Assembly (NCBI RefSeq): GCF_038095555.1
Contig: NZ_CP124591.1
Location: 1,302,001-1,366,000 of the forward strand
Direction: 5' to 3'
Origin: Macrococcoides psychrotolerans
GTDB lineage: Bacteria; Bacillota; Bacilli; Staphylococcales; Staphylococcaceae
Length of the DNA stretch: 64,000 nucleotides
This document shows positions 46,217 to 54,859 of the stretch, piece by piece. Each line of letters opens with the position of its first letter. Position 1 is the stretch's first letter. The notes under the pieces are model-generated. The model ran no database searches. It was not told where the DNA came from and was given only the letters and a program-made list of their open reading frames with translations. Position numbers and translations under genes: made by a program.

Positions 46217-46646
46217 TACGTTCACCTTCTTCTGTTTCTTTATATAAAGCATGGGTGTGTTTGTAGTAATCTTTAACACTGTATTCGGACGCTTTAACGA
46301 GTGACTGCAGATAACGCTGACGTTTAATAATGACATCGTCAATAAGCTGCTGTCCACGTTCCGTTAGATGTATATTTACTTTACGTTTATCCTCATCATC
46401 CTTTCTGCGCACAGCAAACTCTTTCTGAACGAGCTGATCCACTAGTTCTGATGTAGAAGATATAGCGAGATTCAGATGTTTAGACAATGCGCCAATCGTC
46501 ATCGCGTCCGTCTCTTTAATCCACTGAACAGCTATAAACTGGACATCAGAGATGTTATACGCTATCAATTCTTGCCGACCTTCATTCTTGATGATATCTG
46601 CAAGTCTCCTAAGTTCATATTCTAAAGCAATAATATCCTGGTTCAT
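46191..46646 (-). CDS. MarR family transcriptional regulator (YsmB-like)
   Basis: A 151-residue winged-helix regulator: the DNA-binding segment runs about 40-100 (MTIGALSKHLNLAISSTSELVDQL, then the wing with DEDKRKVNIHLTERG). In Bacillus the MarR protein YsmB also precedes the glutamate racemase gene. The gene overlaps murI by 26 bp, so the two are coupled. An AAGGAGACG site precedes the ATG. Target unknown. Confidence 0.85.
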   Translation of the reverse strand: MNQDIIALEYELRRLADIIKNEGRQELIAYNISDVQFIAVQWIKETDAMTIGALSKHLNLAISSTSELVDQLVQKEFAVRRKDDEDKRKVNIHLTERGQQLIDDVIIKRQRYLQSLVKASEYSVKDYYKHTHALYKETEEGERIESSDRSN

Positions 46647-46738
46647 AGGCGTCTCCTTTTACATATATACTCTTATCATAACAAATAATTACCCTAAGTT
46701 TCAGTAAATATATAATTCAAATATATTATTTTAAAAAA

Positions 46739-46772
46739 ATAGCTTTCAGAAATTTAAATTTCTGAAAGCTAT
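46739..46772 (-). terminator. terminator after sdhB
   Basis: A perfect 17-bp inverted repeat (46739-46755 with 46756-46772) whose centre forms the loop, followed by a T7 run on the minus strand. Confidence 0.88.
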
Positions 46773-46783
46773 CATCTTACAAA

Positions 46784-47548
46784 TTATTGAACTTGGTGGT
46801 CAGAACCAAAGAATGATTTGAACATCTGGAATGTTGTTTCACGGTTCATTGCCGCGATAGATGTTGTTAAAGGAATACCTTTAGGGCATGCTGTCACACA
46901 GTTTTGTGAGTTTCCACATTCAGCAAGACCACCTTCTCCCATCAGTGCATGGAGTCTCTCATCCTTGTTCATACTTCCTGTTGGATGTAAGTTAAACAAA
47001 CGCACCTGAGAAATTGGCTGAGCACCCATAAACTTAGAATTTTTGTTCACATTAGGACATACTTCTAAGCAGACACCACACGTCATACATTTCGATAATT
47101 CATATGCAGTTTGACGTTTCTTTTCTGGCATACGCGGCCCAGCACCTAAGTCGTATGTGCCGTCAATCGGTACCCAAGCTTTTACACGTTTCAAGTTGTC
47201 GAACATCTTTGTACGGTCAACCTGTAAGTCACGAATAATCGGGAATGTAGCCATTGGTTCTAAACGAATTGGCTGCTCCAGCGTATCAATAATCGCTGAA
47301 CATGATTGACGCGCTTTCCCATTAATCACCATAGAGCATGCGCCACACACTTCCTCAAGACAATTCATATCCCAAGTTACCGGCGTTGTCTTTTCACCTT
47401 TGTCATTGATTGGATTACGCTGAATTTCCATTAATGCAGCAATCACATTCATATTCGGGCGATAAGGAATCACGAAAGTTTCATCATAAGGTGCACTATT
47501 TGCATCTTTTTGACGTTTAATAATCAGTTTGATTGATTTTTCTGCCAT
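46784..47548 (-). CDS. sdhB: succinate dehydrogenase iron-sulfur subunit
   Basis: Iron-sulfur subunit of complex II, feeding electrons from succinate to menaquinone. The 254-residue protein has the 2Fe-2S cysteines in CLEEVCGACSMVINGKARQSC and the 4Fe-4S/3Fe-4S motifs CMTCGVCLEVCPN and CGNSQNCVTACPKGIP. Three bases after sdhA; the terminator follows. Confidence 0.97.
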   Translation of the reverse strand: MAEKSIKLIIKRQKDANSAPYDETFVIPYRPNMNVIAALMEIQRNPINDKGEKTTPVTWDMNCLEEVCGACSMVINGKARQSCSAIIDTLEQPIRLEPMATFPIIRDLQVDRTKMFDNLKRVKAWVPIDGTYDLGAGPRMPEKKRQTAYELSKCMTCGVCLEVCPNVNKNSKFMGAQPISQVRLFNLHPTGSMNKDERLHALMGEGGLAECGNSQNCVTACPKGIPLTTSIAAMNRETTFQMFKSFFGSDHQVQ

Positions 47549-47550
47549 GA

Positions 47551-49314
47551 TTATTTACCTCCTTTACTTGATTTAGAGTAGTCACGAACACGTGGCGGGA
47601 TTAAAGATACGTCCACTGGCTCATATGAAAATTCGGGTGCCTCTTTCGGACCCCTGTACTTCGCCATCGTTGTCTTTAACCACTCTTCATCGTTACGCTC
47701 AGGGAATTCCGGTTTATAATGGGCGCCACGAGATTCATTACGATTGTATGCACCAATGGTCATGACACGTGCTAACACTAACATATTCCAAAGCTGGCGC
47801 GTAAAGAAGACAGCCTGGTTGCTCCACAATGCTGTATCCTCCATATCAATATCATGATAACGTCCCATAAGCTCAACGATCTTCTTATCTGTTTCAAGCA
47901 GACGATCGTTATGACGCACTACAGTAACGTTGGCCGTCATGATTTCTCCAAGTTCTTTGTGCAGTTTATACGCATTTTCAGTTCCTTTCATATTCAGCAA
48001 TGCATCAAAGCGTTTCTGTTCTTTTTCAACATGCTGCGTATAAATTTCTTCTGATACGTCTTCATATGATTTTTCTAGACCTTTAATATATTTAATTGCG
48101 TTAGGTCCGGCAACCATACCGCCGTAAATTGCAGATAGTAATGAGTTCGCACCTAAACGGTTACCCCCGTGCTGTGAGTAATCACATTCACCAGCTGCAA
48201 ATAATCCAGGAATGTTGGTCATCTGATCGTAGTCGACCCATAATCCACCCATTGAGTAATGTACTGCCGGGAAGATCTTCATTGGCACTTTGCGTGGATC
48301 ATCCCCTGTAAATTTCTCATAAATCTCAATAATACCACCAAGTTTAACATCAAGTTCATGAGCATCCTTATGTGATAGATCAAGGTACACCATATTTTCT
48401 CCGTTAATACCAAGCTTCTGGTTGACACATACGTCGAAGATTTCACGCGTTGCGATATCACGAGGTACTAAGTTGCCATAGTCAGGATATTTTTCTTCTA
48501 AGAAGTACCAAGGTTTACCATCTTTATACGTCCATACACGTCCACCTTCACCACGAGCTGATTCACTCATCAGACGTAGTTTATCGTCTCCAGGAATCGC
48601 TGTTGGATGAATCTGGATGAATTCGCCATTTGCGTAGATTGCACCTTGCTGATAAACAACAGACGCCGCTGAACCTGTGTTGATCATAGAGTTTGTTGAT
48701 TTACCGAAGATAATTCCAGGACCACCTGTCGCCATAATTACAGCATCAGATTTGAATGACTTAATTTCAGATGTTGTTAAGTTCTGCGCAATGATACCAC
48801 GCGCAGCACCTTCATCATCAATAACCGCACCAAGGAATTCCCATCCTTCATACTTCGTAACTAAACCTTCTACTTCAAATTTACGTACTTGTTCATCTAA
48901 TGCATATAATAATTGCTGACCAGTTGTCGCACCTGCATATGCAGTACGGTGGTGTAAAGTGCCACCGAAACGACGGAAATCAAGTAGGCCTTCAGGTGTT
49001 CTGTTGAACATCACACCCATACGGTCTAATAAATGAATGATTCCAGGTGCCGCTTCTGTCATTGCTTTAACTGGAGGTTGATTCGCTAAGAAATCCCCTC
49101 CGTAAACTGTATCGTCAAAGTGAATATATGGTGAGTCACCTTCACCTTTTGTATTAACTGCCCCATTAATACCGCCTTGTGCACAAACAGAGTGTGAACG
49201 CTTCACCGGTACAAGTGAGAATAGATCAACCGGTGTACCTGATTCTGCCGCTTTAATTGTTGCCATAAGACCGGCTAGTCCCCCACCGACAACGATAACG
49301 TTACTTTTTGCCAT
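47551..49314 (-). CDS. sdhA: succinate dehydrogenase flavoprotein subunit
   Basis: FAD-binding catalytic subunit of succinate dehydrogenase. The 587-residue protein has the dinucleotide motif VVGGGLAGLMAT near 7-18, the FAD-attachment His in KRSHSVCAQGGINGA near 38-52, and HGGNRLGANSLL near 387-398. Spaced for cotranslation between sdhC and sdhB. Confidence 0.97.
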   Translation of the reverse strand: MAKSNVIVVGGGLAGLMATIKAAESGTPVDLFSLVPVKRSHSVCAQGGINGAVNTKGEGDSPYIHFDDTVYGGDFLANQPPVKAMTEAAPGIIHLLDRMGVMFNRTPEGLLDFRRFGGTLHHRTAYAGATTGQQLLYALDEQVRKFEVEGLVTKYEGWEFLGAVIDDEGAARGIIAQNLTTSEIKSFKSDAVIMATGGPGIIFGKSTNSMINTGSAASVVYQQGAIYANGEFIQIHPTAIPGDDKLRLMSESARGEGGRVWTYKDGKPWYFLEEKYPDYGNLVPRDIATREIFDVCVNQKLGINGENMVYLDLSHKDAHELDVKLGGIIEIYEKFTGDDPRKVPMKIFPAVHYSMGGLWVDYDQMTNIPGLFAAGECDYSQHGGNRLGANSLLSAIYGGMVAGPNAIKYIKGLEKSYEDVSEEIYTQHVEKEQKRFDALLNMKGTENAYKLHKELGEIMTANVTVVRHNDRLLETDKKIVELMGRYHDIDMEDTALWSNQAVFFTRQLWNMLVLARVMTIGAYNRNESRGAHYKPEFPERNDEEWLKTTMAKYRGPKEAPEFSYEPVDVSLIPPRVRDYSKSSKGGK

Positions 49315-49344
49315 TGATATGTCACTCCCCTAAATATCTATAAA

Positions 49345-49956
49345 TTATACGAATGCGAATAACGCTCTTAAACCGATAAACGTAACGACGATAAATACTA
49401 ATAATGACACGTATGCCATAACGTTCTGTGACTTCTGAGATTGTGTAATACCCCAGCTCACTGCAAACGACCATAGTCCATTAGCAAAGTGGAAGATTAC
49501 GCTTACAATTCCAATTACATATAAGATTAACGTAATCGGATTACTAAATAAATCCGCCATCATATCATAATTAACATGATGTCCAAGTGCTGCCTGAACA
49601 CGCGTCTGCCAAACGTGTACCGCGATAAAGATAAATGCAATAACCCCCGTTACACGCTGCAATAAAAACATCCAATTACGGAATGTTGAATAATGCTGTA
49701 CATTATTTTTCGCAGTAAAAGCAATGAAAACACCATAAATTGCATGGAATAGAATCGGTAAATAGATTACCAAAGTTTCTAATACAATCTTAAATGGTAA
49801 ATTCCACATAAAGTCAGAAGCTTTATTGAAACTTTCCGGCCCTGCTACTGCAAAATGGTTGATGACTAAATGCTGAATCAAAAAGACACCGAGCGGAATT
49901 ACACCAAGTAATGAATGTAGTCTGCGTAGTGCAAAAGATTTGTCTGAACTTGCCAA
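49345..49956 (-). CDS. sdhC: succinate dehydrogenase cytochrome b558 subunit
   Basis: Di-heme membrane anchor of complex II. The 203-residue protein has five membrane helices with His residues at heme-ligand positions (IQHLVINH, LFHAIYG, VHVW, FHFANGLWSF). The start is read as TTG at 49956, with an AGGGGGG site before it and similarity of the following residues to staphylococcal SdhC. First gene of sdhCAB. Confidence 0.93.
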   Translation of the reverse strand: MASSDKSFALRRLHSLLGVIPLGVFLIQHLVINHFAVAGPESFNKASDFMWNLPFKIVLETLVIYLPILFHAIYGVFIAFTAKNNVQHYSTFRNWMFLLQRVTGVIAFIFIAVHVWQTRVQAALGHHVNYDMMADLFSNPITLILYVIGIVSVIFHFANGLWSFAVSWGITQSQKSQNVMAYVSLLVFIVVTFIGLRALFAFV

Positions 49957-50082
49957 GTGAGGTCCCCCCTATAAACTATTAGTAATTTCACAAATTCAAT
50001 AATACGCCTCTTATGTATCGAAATCAAGAAACCGATTACATTTAATATTAAAAAAAAGTTTGTGAAATCAATTGTTGTTCTT

Positions 50083-50088
50083 ATTGTA
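50083..50088 (-). promoter_or_regulatory. possible sdhC -10 element
   Basis: TGATACAAT, an extended -10, on the minus strand. A second candidate, TATAAT, lies at 50129-50134 right at the edge of the Fur-like box. Neither has a good -35. Confidence 0.35.
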
Positions 50089-50113
50089 TCATTTATTCAT
50101 ACGTTTTGGGATA

Positions 50114-50128
50114 TGAAAATGATTCTCA
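50114..50128. promoter_or_regulatory. Fur-like box before sdhC
   Basis: TGAAAATGATTCTCA matches the 7-1-7 Fur box TGATAATNATTATCA at 12 of 14 fixed positions. It sits in the sdhC promoter region, so iron-dependent control of sdhCAB is possible. Not testable by sequence alone. Confidence 0.5.
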
Positions 50129-50159
50129 ATTATATGATTTCACAAACATTTAAAACGAT

Positions 50160-51944
50160 TTATTCAAGATTTAATTTTGTCTTTACTTCAATTGCAAGCT
50201 TCTCCGGCAATCCAGCAGCACTAATTTCTTCAACCGAAGCTTCTTTGATGCGCTTAACAGAACCGAAATGTTTCATCAGCTTCTGCTTGCGTTTTGGACC
50301 CATACCTTCTATTTGATCGAGCTGTGAAGATAGGCCTGTCTTACGTCTAGTATTGCGATGAAAACTGATTGCAAAACGATGCACTTCATCTTGAATACGC
50401 TGTAGTAAATAGAAGCTCTGACTCTTCTTATTCAGTGGAATGATATTAAAATCATCACCATAGATGAGTTCACTTGTCATATGTTTATCATTCTTCTTAA
50501 GACCTGCAACTGGAATATCAAGATTAAGCTCATTGATAAGAACATCCTGAACACTTGTCATATGGCCTTTCCCGCCATCGACGATAATCAAGTCTGGTAA
50601 CGGCAGATTTTCTTTAAGCACTCTCGTGTAACGACGTCGGACAACTTCTCGCATACTTGCATAATCATCTGGTCCGGACACCGTCTTAATCTTATACTTA
50701 CGATAATCACGTTTACTTGGTCTGCCATCAACAAAAGTAATCATCGCCGCAACGGGATCCACACCTTGAATATTTGAGTTATCGAAAGCTTCAATTCTAA
50801 TCGGTGTTTCAATGCCCATTGCATTCCCAAGCTCTTCTATCGCTTTTATCGTTCTAGATTCGTCACGCTCGATTATGTCAAATTTATTTGCCAATGCAAT
50901 TGTCGCATTTTTCACTGCCAGGTCGACCATCTCTTTTTTCTTGCCTTTTTTAGGCTGAATCACTTTGGTGTCTACAACTGAGCGGACCATCTCTATATCC
51001 AATCCCAGGGGTATATGCACTTCACCTGGCAATATATTCTCTTCTAATTGGTAGAACTGTCCAATAAAATTATAAAAGTGACTCTTCGCGTCATCCATCA
51101 ACGGAATCATCTGCACCTTACGCTCAATTAAGTTTCCTTGACGGATAAAGAATACTTGTACACACATCCAGCCTTTATCTACATTGAAACCGAATATATC
51201 ACGTGTCGTCATATCACTGGTCATCATCTTCTGTTTAAACATCAATGATTCTACATGCTGTATGAGATCCCGATATTCTTTTGCCTCTTCAAACTCAAGA
51301 TTTTCTGCTTTCTCATTCATCTTCTCTTTAAGTTCTTCGACAATGGTCGTATCCTGTCCGTTTAAAAAATTAGTAACAATCTGTATGTATCTCTGATATT
51401 CTGCTTGATCAACATCATACACGCACGGACCGAGGCACTGACCGATATGGTAATATAGACACAATTTATCAGGCAGGTGCGTGCATTTTCTAAACGGAAT
51501 AATTCTATCCAGCAGCTTCTTCGTTTCATGAGCAGCATACGCATTTGGATACGGACCGAAATATTTTCCGCTATTTTTCTTTACTGTTCTTGTAACAAGA
51601 AGTCTCGGATGCTTTTCATTTGTAATCTTGATAAATGGGTAACTCTTATCATCTTTCAGTAAGATATTATATCTTGGATAGTGCTTTTTAATGAGTGTCA
51701 GTTCGAGCAATAATGACTCAATCTCTGTACTAGTCACAATATATTCAAAATCACGTATTTCCATTACAAGACGCGTCGTCTTCTCATCGTGACTCCCCGT
51801 AAAATAACTGCGTACACGGTTTCTTAAGTTCTTTGCCTTGCCGACATAGATGACTTGGTTATTCCTGTCTTTCATCAAGTAACATCCAGGTTCAGATGGT
51901 AACACGGATAATTTATTCTTTATTTGTATTTCATAATCTTCCAC
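50160..51944 (-). CDS. uvrC: excinuclease ABC subunit C
   Basis: Nuclease of nucleotide excision repair; cuts either side of the lesion bound by UvrAB. The 594-residue protein has the GIY-YIG domain (PGCYLMKDRNNQVIYVGKA near 18-36), a UVR motif near residue 200-235, the RNase H-like C-terminal nuclease and two helix-hairpin-helix motifs at the end. GTG at 51944 is the start (VEDYEIQIKNKL matches staphylococcal UvrC, with a GGTGA site); an upstream GTG would add four residues. Confidence 0.95.
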   Translation of the reverse strand: MEDYEIQIKNKLSVLPSEPGCYLMKDRNNQVIYVGKAKNLRNRVRSYFTGSHDEKTTRLVMEIRDFEYIVTSTEIESLLLELTLIKKHYPRYNILLKDDKSYPFIKITNEKHPRLLVTRTVKKNSGKYFGPYPNAYAAHETKKLLDRIIPFRKCTHLPDKLCLYYHIGQCLGPCVYDVDQAEYQRYIQIVTNFLNGQDTTIVEELKEKMNEKAENLEFEEAKEYRDLIQHVESLMFKQKMMTSDMTTRDIFGFNVDKGWMCVQVFFIRQGNLIERKVQMIPLMDDAKSHFYNFIGQFYQLEENILPGEVHIPLGLDIEMVRSVVDTKVIQPKKGKKKEMVDLAVKNATIALANKFDIIERDESRTIKAIEELGNAMGIETPIRIEAFDNSNIQGVDPVAAMITFVDGRPSKRDYRKYKIKTVSGPDDYASMREVVRRRYTRVLKENLPLPDLIIVDGGKGHMTSVQDVLINELNLDIPVAGLKKNDKHMTSELIYGDDFNIIPLNKKSQSFYLLQRIQDEVHRFAISFHRNTRRKTGLSSQLDQIEGMGPKRKQKLMKHFGSVKRIKEASVEEISAAGLPEKLAIEVKTKLNLE

Positions 51945-51972
51945 GACATTCACCACACATTCATTCAGTCAT

Positions 51973-52003
51973 AAAAAAAAGGGCAGAGACTAGAGTCCCG
52001 CCC
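51973..52003 (-). terminator. terminator after trxA
   Basis: A stem of about 10 bp (51981-51991 with 51994-52003) followed by an eight-T run on the minus strand, between trxA and uvrC. Confidence 0.85.
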
Positions 52004-52017
52004 GCAAGTATTATTGA

Positions 52018-52332
52018 TTAGTAATGTTTCGCAAGCACAGCTTGTAATTGTTCTTTAGGTTGGAACCCTACAACTTTGTCTACTGCTTGACCATCTTTAA
52101 ATACGATTAAAGTTGGGATGCTCATCACTTCAAATTTAGCTGCTGTTGCCTGGTTTTCATCAACATCAACTTTAACGATGTTTGCTTTACCTTCGATGTC
52201 TTTTGCTAAATCTTCTAATACAGGTGCAATCATTTTACAAGGCCCACACCAAGGTGCCCAGAAGTCTACTAAAGTCACACCTTCTTTAATATTATCTTCA
52301 AAGTTACTATCAGTTGCATTAATTAAAGCCAT
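52018..52332 (-). CDS. trxA: thioredoxin
   Basis: Small redox protein of 104 residues that reduces cytosolic disulfides. The active site WAPWCGPCKM lies near residues 25-34, and the cis-proline motif SIPTLIVFKDG near 72-82. A good GGAGGAA site precedes the ATG. Own terminator follows. Confidence 0.98.
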   Translation of the reverse strand: MALINATDSNFEDNIKEGVTLVDFWAPWCGPCKMIAPVLEDLAKDIEGKANIVKVDVDENQATAAKFEVMSIPTLIVFKDGQAVDKVVGFQPKEQLQAVLAKHY

Positions 52333-52413
52333 AATTTATTCCTCCATATCTATTTCATTTATAAAAGGAGTATATCAAATAAATATCTGATGGTCATTCC
52401 TTTTGCTCATTTA

Positions 52414-52509
52414 TTAAACTACAAATAAATAAATGATGCCACCTAAAAGCATCAGTACTGAAATTACAATCAGCACCTTTGCGAGCTTATACATATCGAA
52501 ATTATCCAT
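52414..52509 (-). CDS. 31-residue small membrane protein
   Basis: A short ORF with a strong GGAGGAG ribosome site six bases from its ATG, starting 9 bp after the mutS2 stop. The peptide begins MDNFDMYKLAKVLIVISVLM and continues LLGGIIYLFVV: a charged start and one membrane helix of about 20 residues. The ribosome site, the close operon spacing and the single-helix shape argue that it is real. Function unknown. Confidence 0.6.
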   Translation of the reverse strand: MDNFDMYKLAKVLIVISVLMLLGGIIYLFVV

Positions 52510-52518
52510 AGCTCCTCC

Positions 52519-54855
52519 TTACTTCAGTTCAGCAACTGTAACGCCAAATCCACCTTCTGAAGGTGTACCTCCACGGAAACTTGATACAGCTTTTGAACGT
52601 CTTAAATATTGTTGCACTCCTTTTTGAAGGGCACCGGTCCCTTTACCGTGAATGATTGTCACCTGTTCATAATTACTGAGAAGCGCCTGATCCAGATATT
52701 GCTCTAGTTTTATTAGTGCATCTTCATAGCGTTCACCGCGCAGGTCCAGTTCCATCTTAATTGTCTGACGATTACTTCGCGGTACTACACGAATCTTATC
52801 CTCTTTAGGCGGTGCTTCTTTTTCGAGTTCATCAAGCGGTAATTTCATCTTGATAATTCCCATCTGTACAATTGCTTCCTTGCCATCTACGTCAAGAATG
52901 ACTCCTTTTTGACCGTAGCTTAACACTTTTACGTGGTCACCTTTTTCTATCACTTCATTCTTCGTTGATTTTTTATCTGCTTTAATCTTTGTTTCATGAT
53001 ACATTTTACCGAGTTTTGAACGTTTTTCAATCAATTCGTTTTCTTTTATATCTGCATTTGATTTTAAGTTACGTAATGTTTTTAATAGTTCATCCGCTTC
53101 TTTTTCAGCATCTTTAACAATCTTATTCGCATCTTGTTTCGCACGTTCAATTAAGTTTTCTTTTTGTGCTAAATAACTATCAAAGTTCTTCTTTAAGTCA
53201 CTATGCAATGACTGAACTTCTAACTTCAGCTGTTCTGTGAAGATGCGATCATCTTCCATCTGCTTTGCATTACTTTCTAAGCTTTTGATCATATTATCTA
53301 TCTCAACATCATCCATTTGAATCATTTGTCGTGCATGCTTTATGATCGAAGGACTCAGTCCTAACTTCTTCGCGATATCAAACGCATTACTTTTACCTGG
53401 TACTCCCATCAGCAAGCGATAAGTTGGACTTAATGTTTCAATGTCAAACTCCACGCTCGCATTCATAACACGATCACGATTATAACTATAAGCTTTGAGT
53501 TCTGGATAATGCGTTGTCGCCATCGTCATAATGTTCTGCTCGAGACACTTATCTAATATACTCATCGCCAGTGCTGCACCTTCACTCGGATCTGTTCCTG
53601 CACCAAGTTCATCAAACATAACGAAACTGTTACTTGTCATATCTGTTAATATCGATACAATATTTGTCATATGGCTTGAGAACGTTGACAGTGACTGCTC
53701 AATTGACTGTTCATCTCCGATATCACAGAATACTTCATCAAAGATACTGATCGCTGCACCTTCAGCAGCAGGTATCATCATACCACTTTGTGTCATCAAG
53801 ATAATCAGCCCAGTTGTTTTTAATGTTACTGTCTTACCACCTGTATTTGGTCCAGTAATGATGACGGTCTGTGTGTCACCGATAAAACTAATATTATTTT
53901 TTACGACCGTATCAGCTGGTAATAATGGATGCCATGCCCCTGGTAAATCTACAGTACGTGCTTTTACAACATTCGGCATGACCATCTTGTTACGGTTTCC
54001 ATATTTCGCTTTAGCCATAAGTACGTCTAAATCAGATAACACATCCGTCGAATATGTCAGTGCATTATCATATTCTGCGACTTCATTCATCAGTTCATAC
54101 AGAATACGCTCAACTTCTTCTTGTTCACGATGCGTTACTGCACTCAGTTCTGTTGATAACTGTACAATACTGTTAGGTTCAATGTAAAATGTCTGGCCGC
54201 TACTCGATGTATCATGAACGATACCAGGAAAATCCTGTTTATATTCACTGCGCACCGGAATTACTTGTCGTCCATTACGAATCGTCACAATCGCATCTGA
54301 TAACTTCTTCTGGTTATTCGAGCTGCGAACGATGCTTTCTAATCGCTCTTTTATACGACGGTTGATACGGTTCATCTCTTGACGTATCTCCGAGAGTTTT
54401 GGAGACGCATGGTCAAACAATGTCGTTTCATCACACTTAGACTGTATACTTTCAGCAAGTTCCGTCACTTGAGGTAAATTTTGGAACTTATGATATGTCA
54501 CCGGAATTTCCAGTTCACGCTCTTCATATAAGTTCGCGATATATGTTTTATAACGATTGACGACTTTAATATTGTTCTTAATTTTATTTAATTCAACAAC
54601 CGAAAGTACTGATCCGATTACTGCACGGCGTACGAGCGACTGAATATCGCTCAGCATACTCATGCCAGGTTCTGTTTGTGTCATTTCTATTAGACGTGCT
54701 TCTTCAAGATGTGCAAGCATGCTATCTATTTCAGCTTTGTCGCTGATAGGTTGTGTCATCCTCACTTTTTGGCTTGAAAGTTCATTTTGAGTAAATGCGT
54801 CAACACGCTCAATAATTTTGTTATATTCTAATATATTTAATGCTTTTTTATTCAT
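52519..54855 (-). CDS. mutS2: endonuclease MutS2
   Basis: MutS-like ATPase of the MutS2 group, acting against recombination and on stalled ribosomes in Bacillus. The 778-residue protein has the MutS core, Walker A GPNTGGKTVTLKT near 327-340, Walker B FDELGAGTDPSEG, a coiled coil (about 510-625) and a C-terminal Smr nuclease domain (LDLRGERYEDAL, HGKGTGALQKG). The ATG at 54855 follows a GGGAAG site. It follows polX by 4 bp. Confidence 0.96.
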   Translation of the reverse strand: MNKKALNILEYNKIIERVDAFTQNELSSQKVRMTQPISDKAEIDSMLAHLEEARLIEMTQTEPGMSMLSDIQSLVRRAVIGSVLSVVELNKIKNNIKVVNRYKTYIANLYEERELEIPVTYHKFQNLPQVTELAESIQSKCDETTLFDHASPKLSEIRQEMNRINRRIKERLESIVRSSNNQKKLSDAIVTIRNGRQVIPVRSEYKQDFPGIVHDTSSSGQTFYIEPNSIVQLSTELSAVTHREQEEVERILYELMNEVAEYDNALTYSTDVLSDLDVLMAKAKYGNRNKMVMPNVVKARTVDLPGAWHPLLPADTVVKNNISFIGDTQTVIITGPNTGGKTVTLKTTGLIILMTQSGMMIPAAEGAAISIFDEVFCDIGDEQSIEQSLSTFSSHMTNIVSILTDMTSNSFVMFDELGAGTDPSEGAALAMSILDKCLEQNIMTMATTHYPELKAYSYNRDRVMNASVEFDIETLSPTYRLLMGVPGKSNAFDIAKKLGLSPSIIKHARQMIQMDDVEIDNMIKSLESNAKQMEDDRIFTEQLKLEVQSLHSDLKKNFDSYLAQKENLIERAKQDANKIVKDAEKEADELLKTLRNLKSNADIKENELIEKRSKLGKMYHETKIKADKKSTKNEVIEKGDHVKVLSYGQKGVILDVDGKEAIVQMGIIKMKLPLDELEKEAPPKEDKIRVVPRSNRQTIKMELDLRGERYEDALIKLEQYLDQALLSNYEQVTIIHGKGTGALQKGVQQYLRRSKAVSSFRGGTPSEGGFGVTVAELK

Positions 54856-54859
54856 ATGA

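Larger units (their letters stand above)
49985..50146. promoter_or_regulatory. repeated TTTGTGAAAT motif before sdhC
   Basis: Three copies of the 10-mer TTTGTGAAAT or its complement lie at 49985-49994, 50059-50068 and 50137-50146, about 74 and 78 bp apart. Copies two and three form a perfect 13-bp inverted repeat (GTTTGTGAAATCA). The half resembles a Rex half-site (TTGTGAA), but no full Rex palindrome is seen. Confidence 0.5.

Noticed and set aside
49985..50146. CRISPR-like spacing of repeats before sdhC
   Set aside because: Only three short copies, in mixed orientation and without a cas context; read as regulatory sites instead.
51945..51956. Longer uvrC start at GTG 51956
   Set aside because: No well-placed ribosome site; the conserved N-terminus begins at GTG 51944, which has GGTGA at the proper distance.
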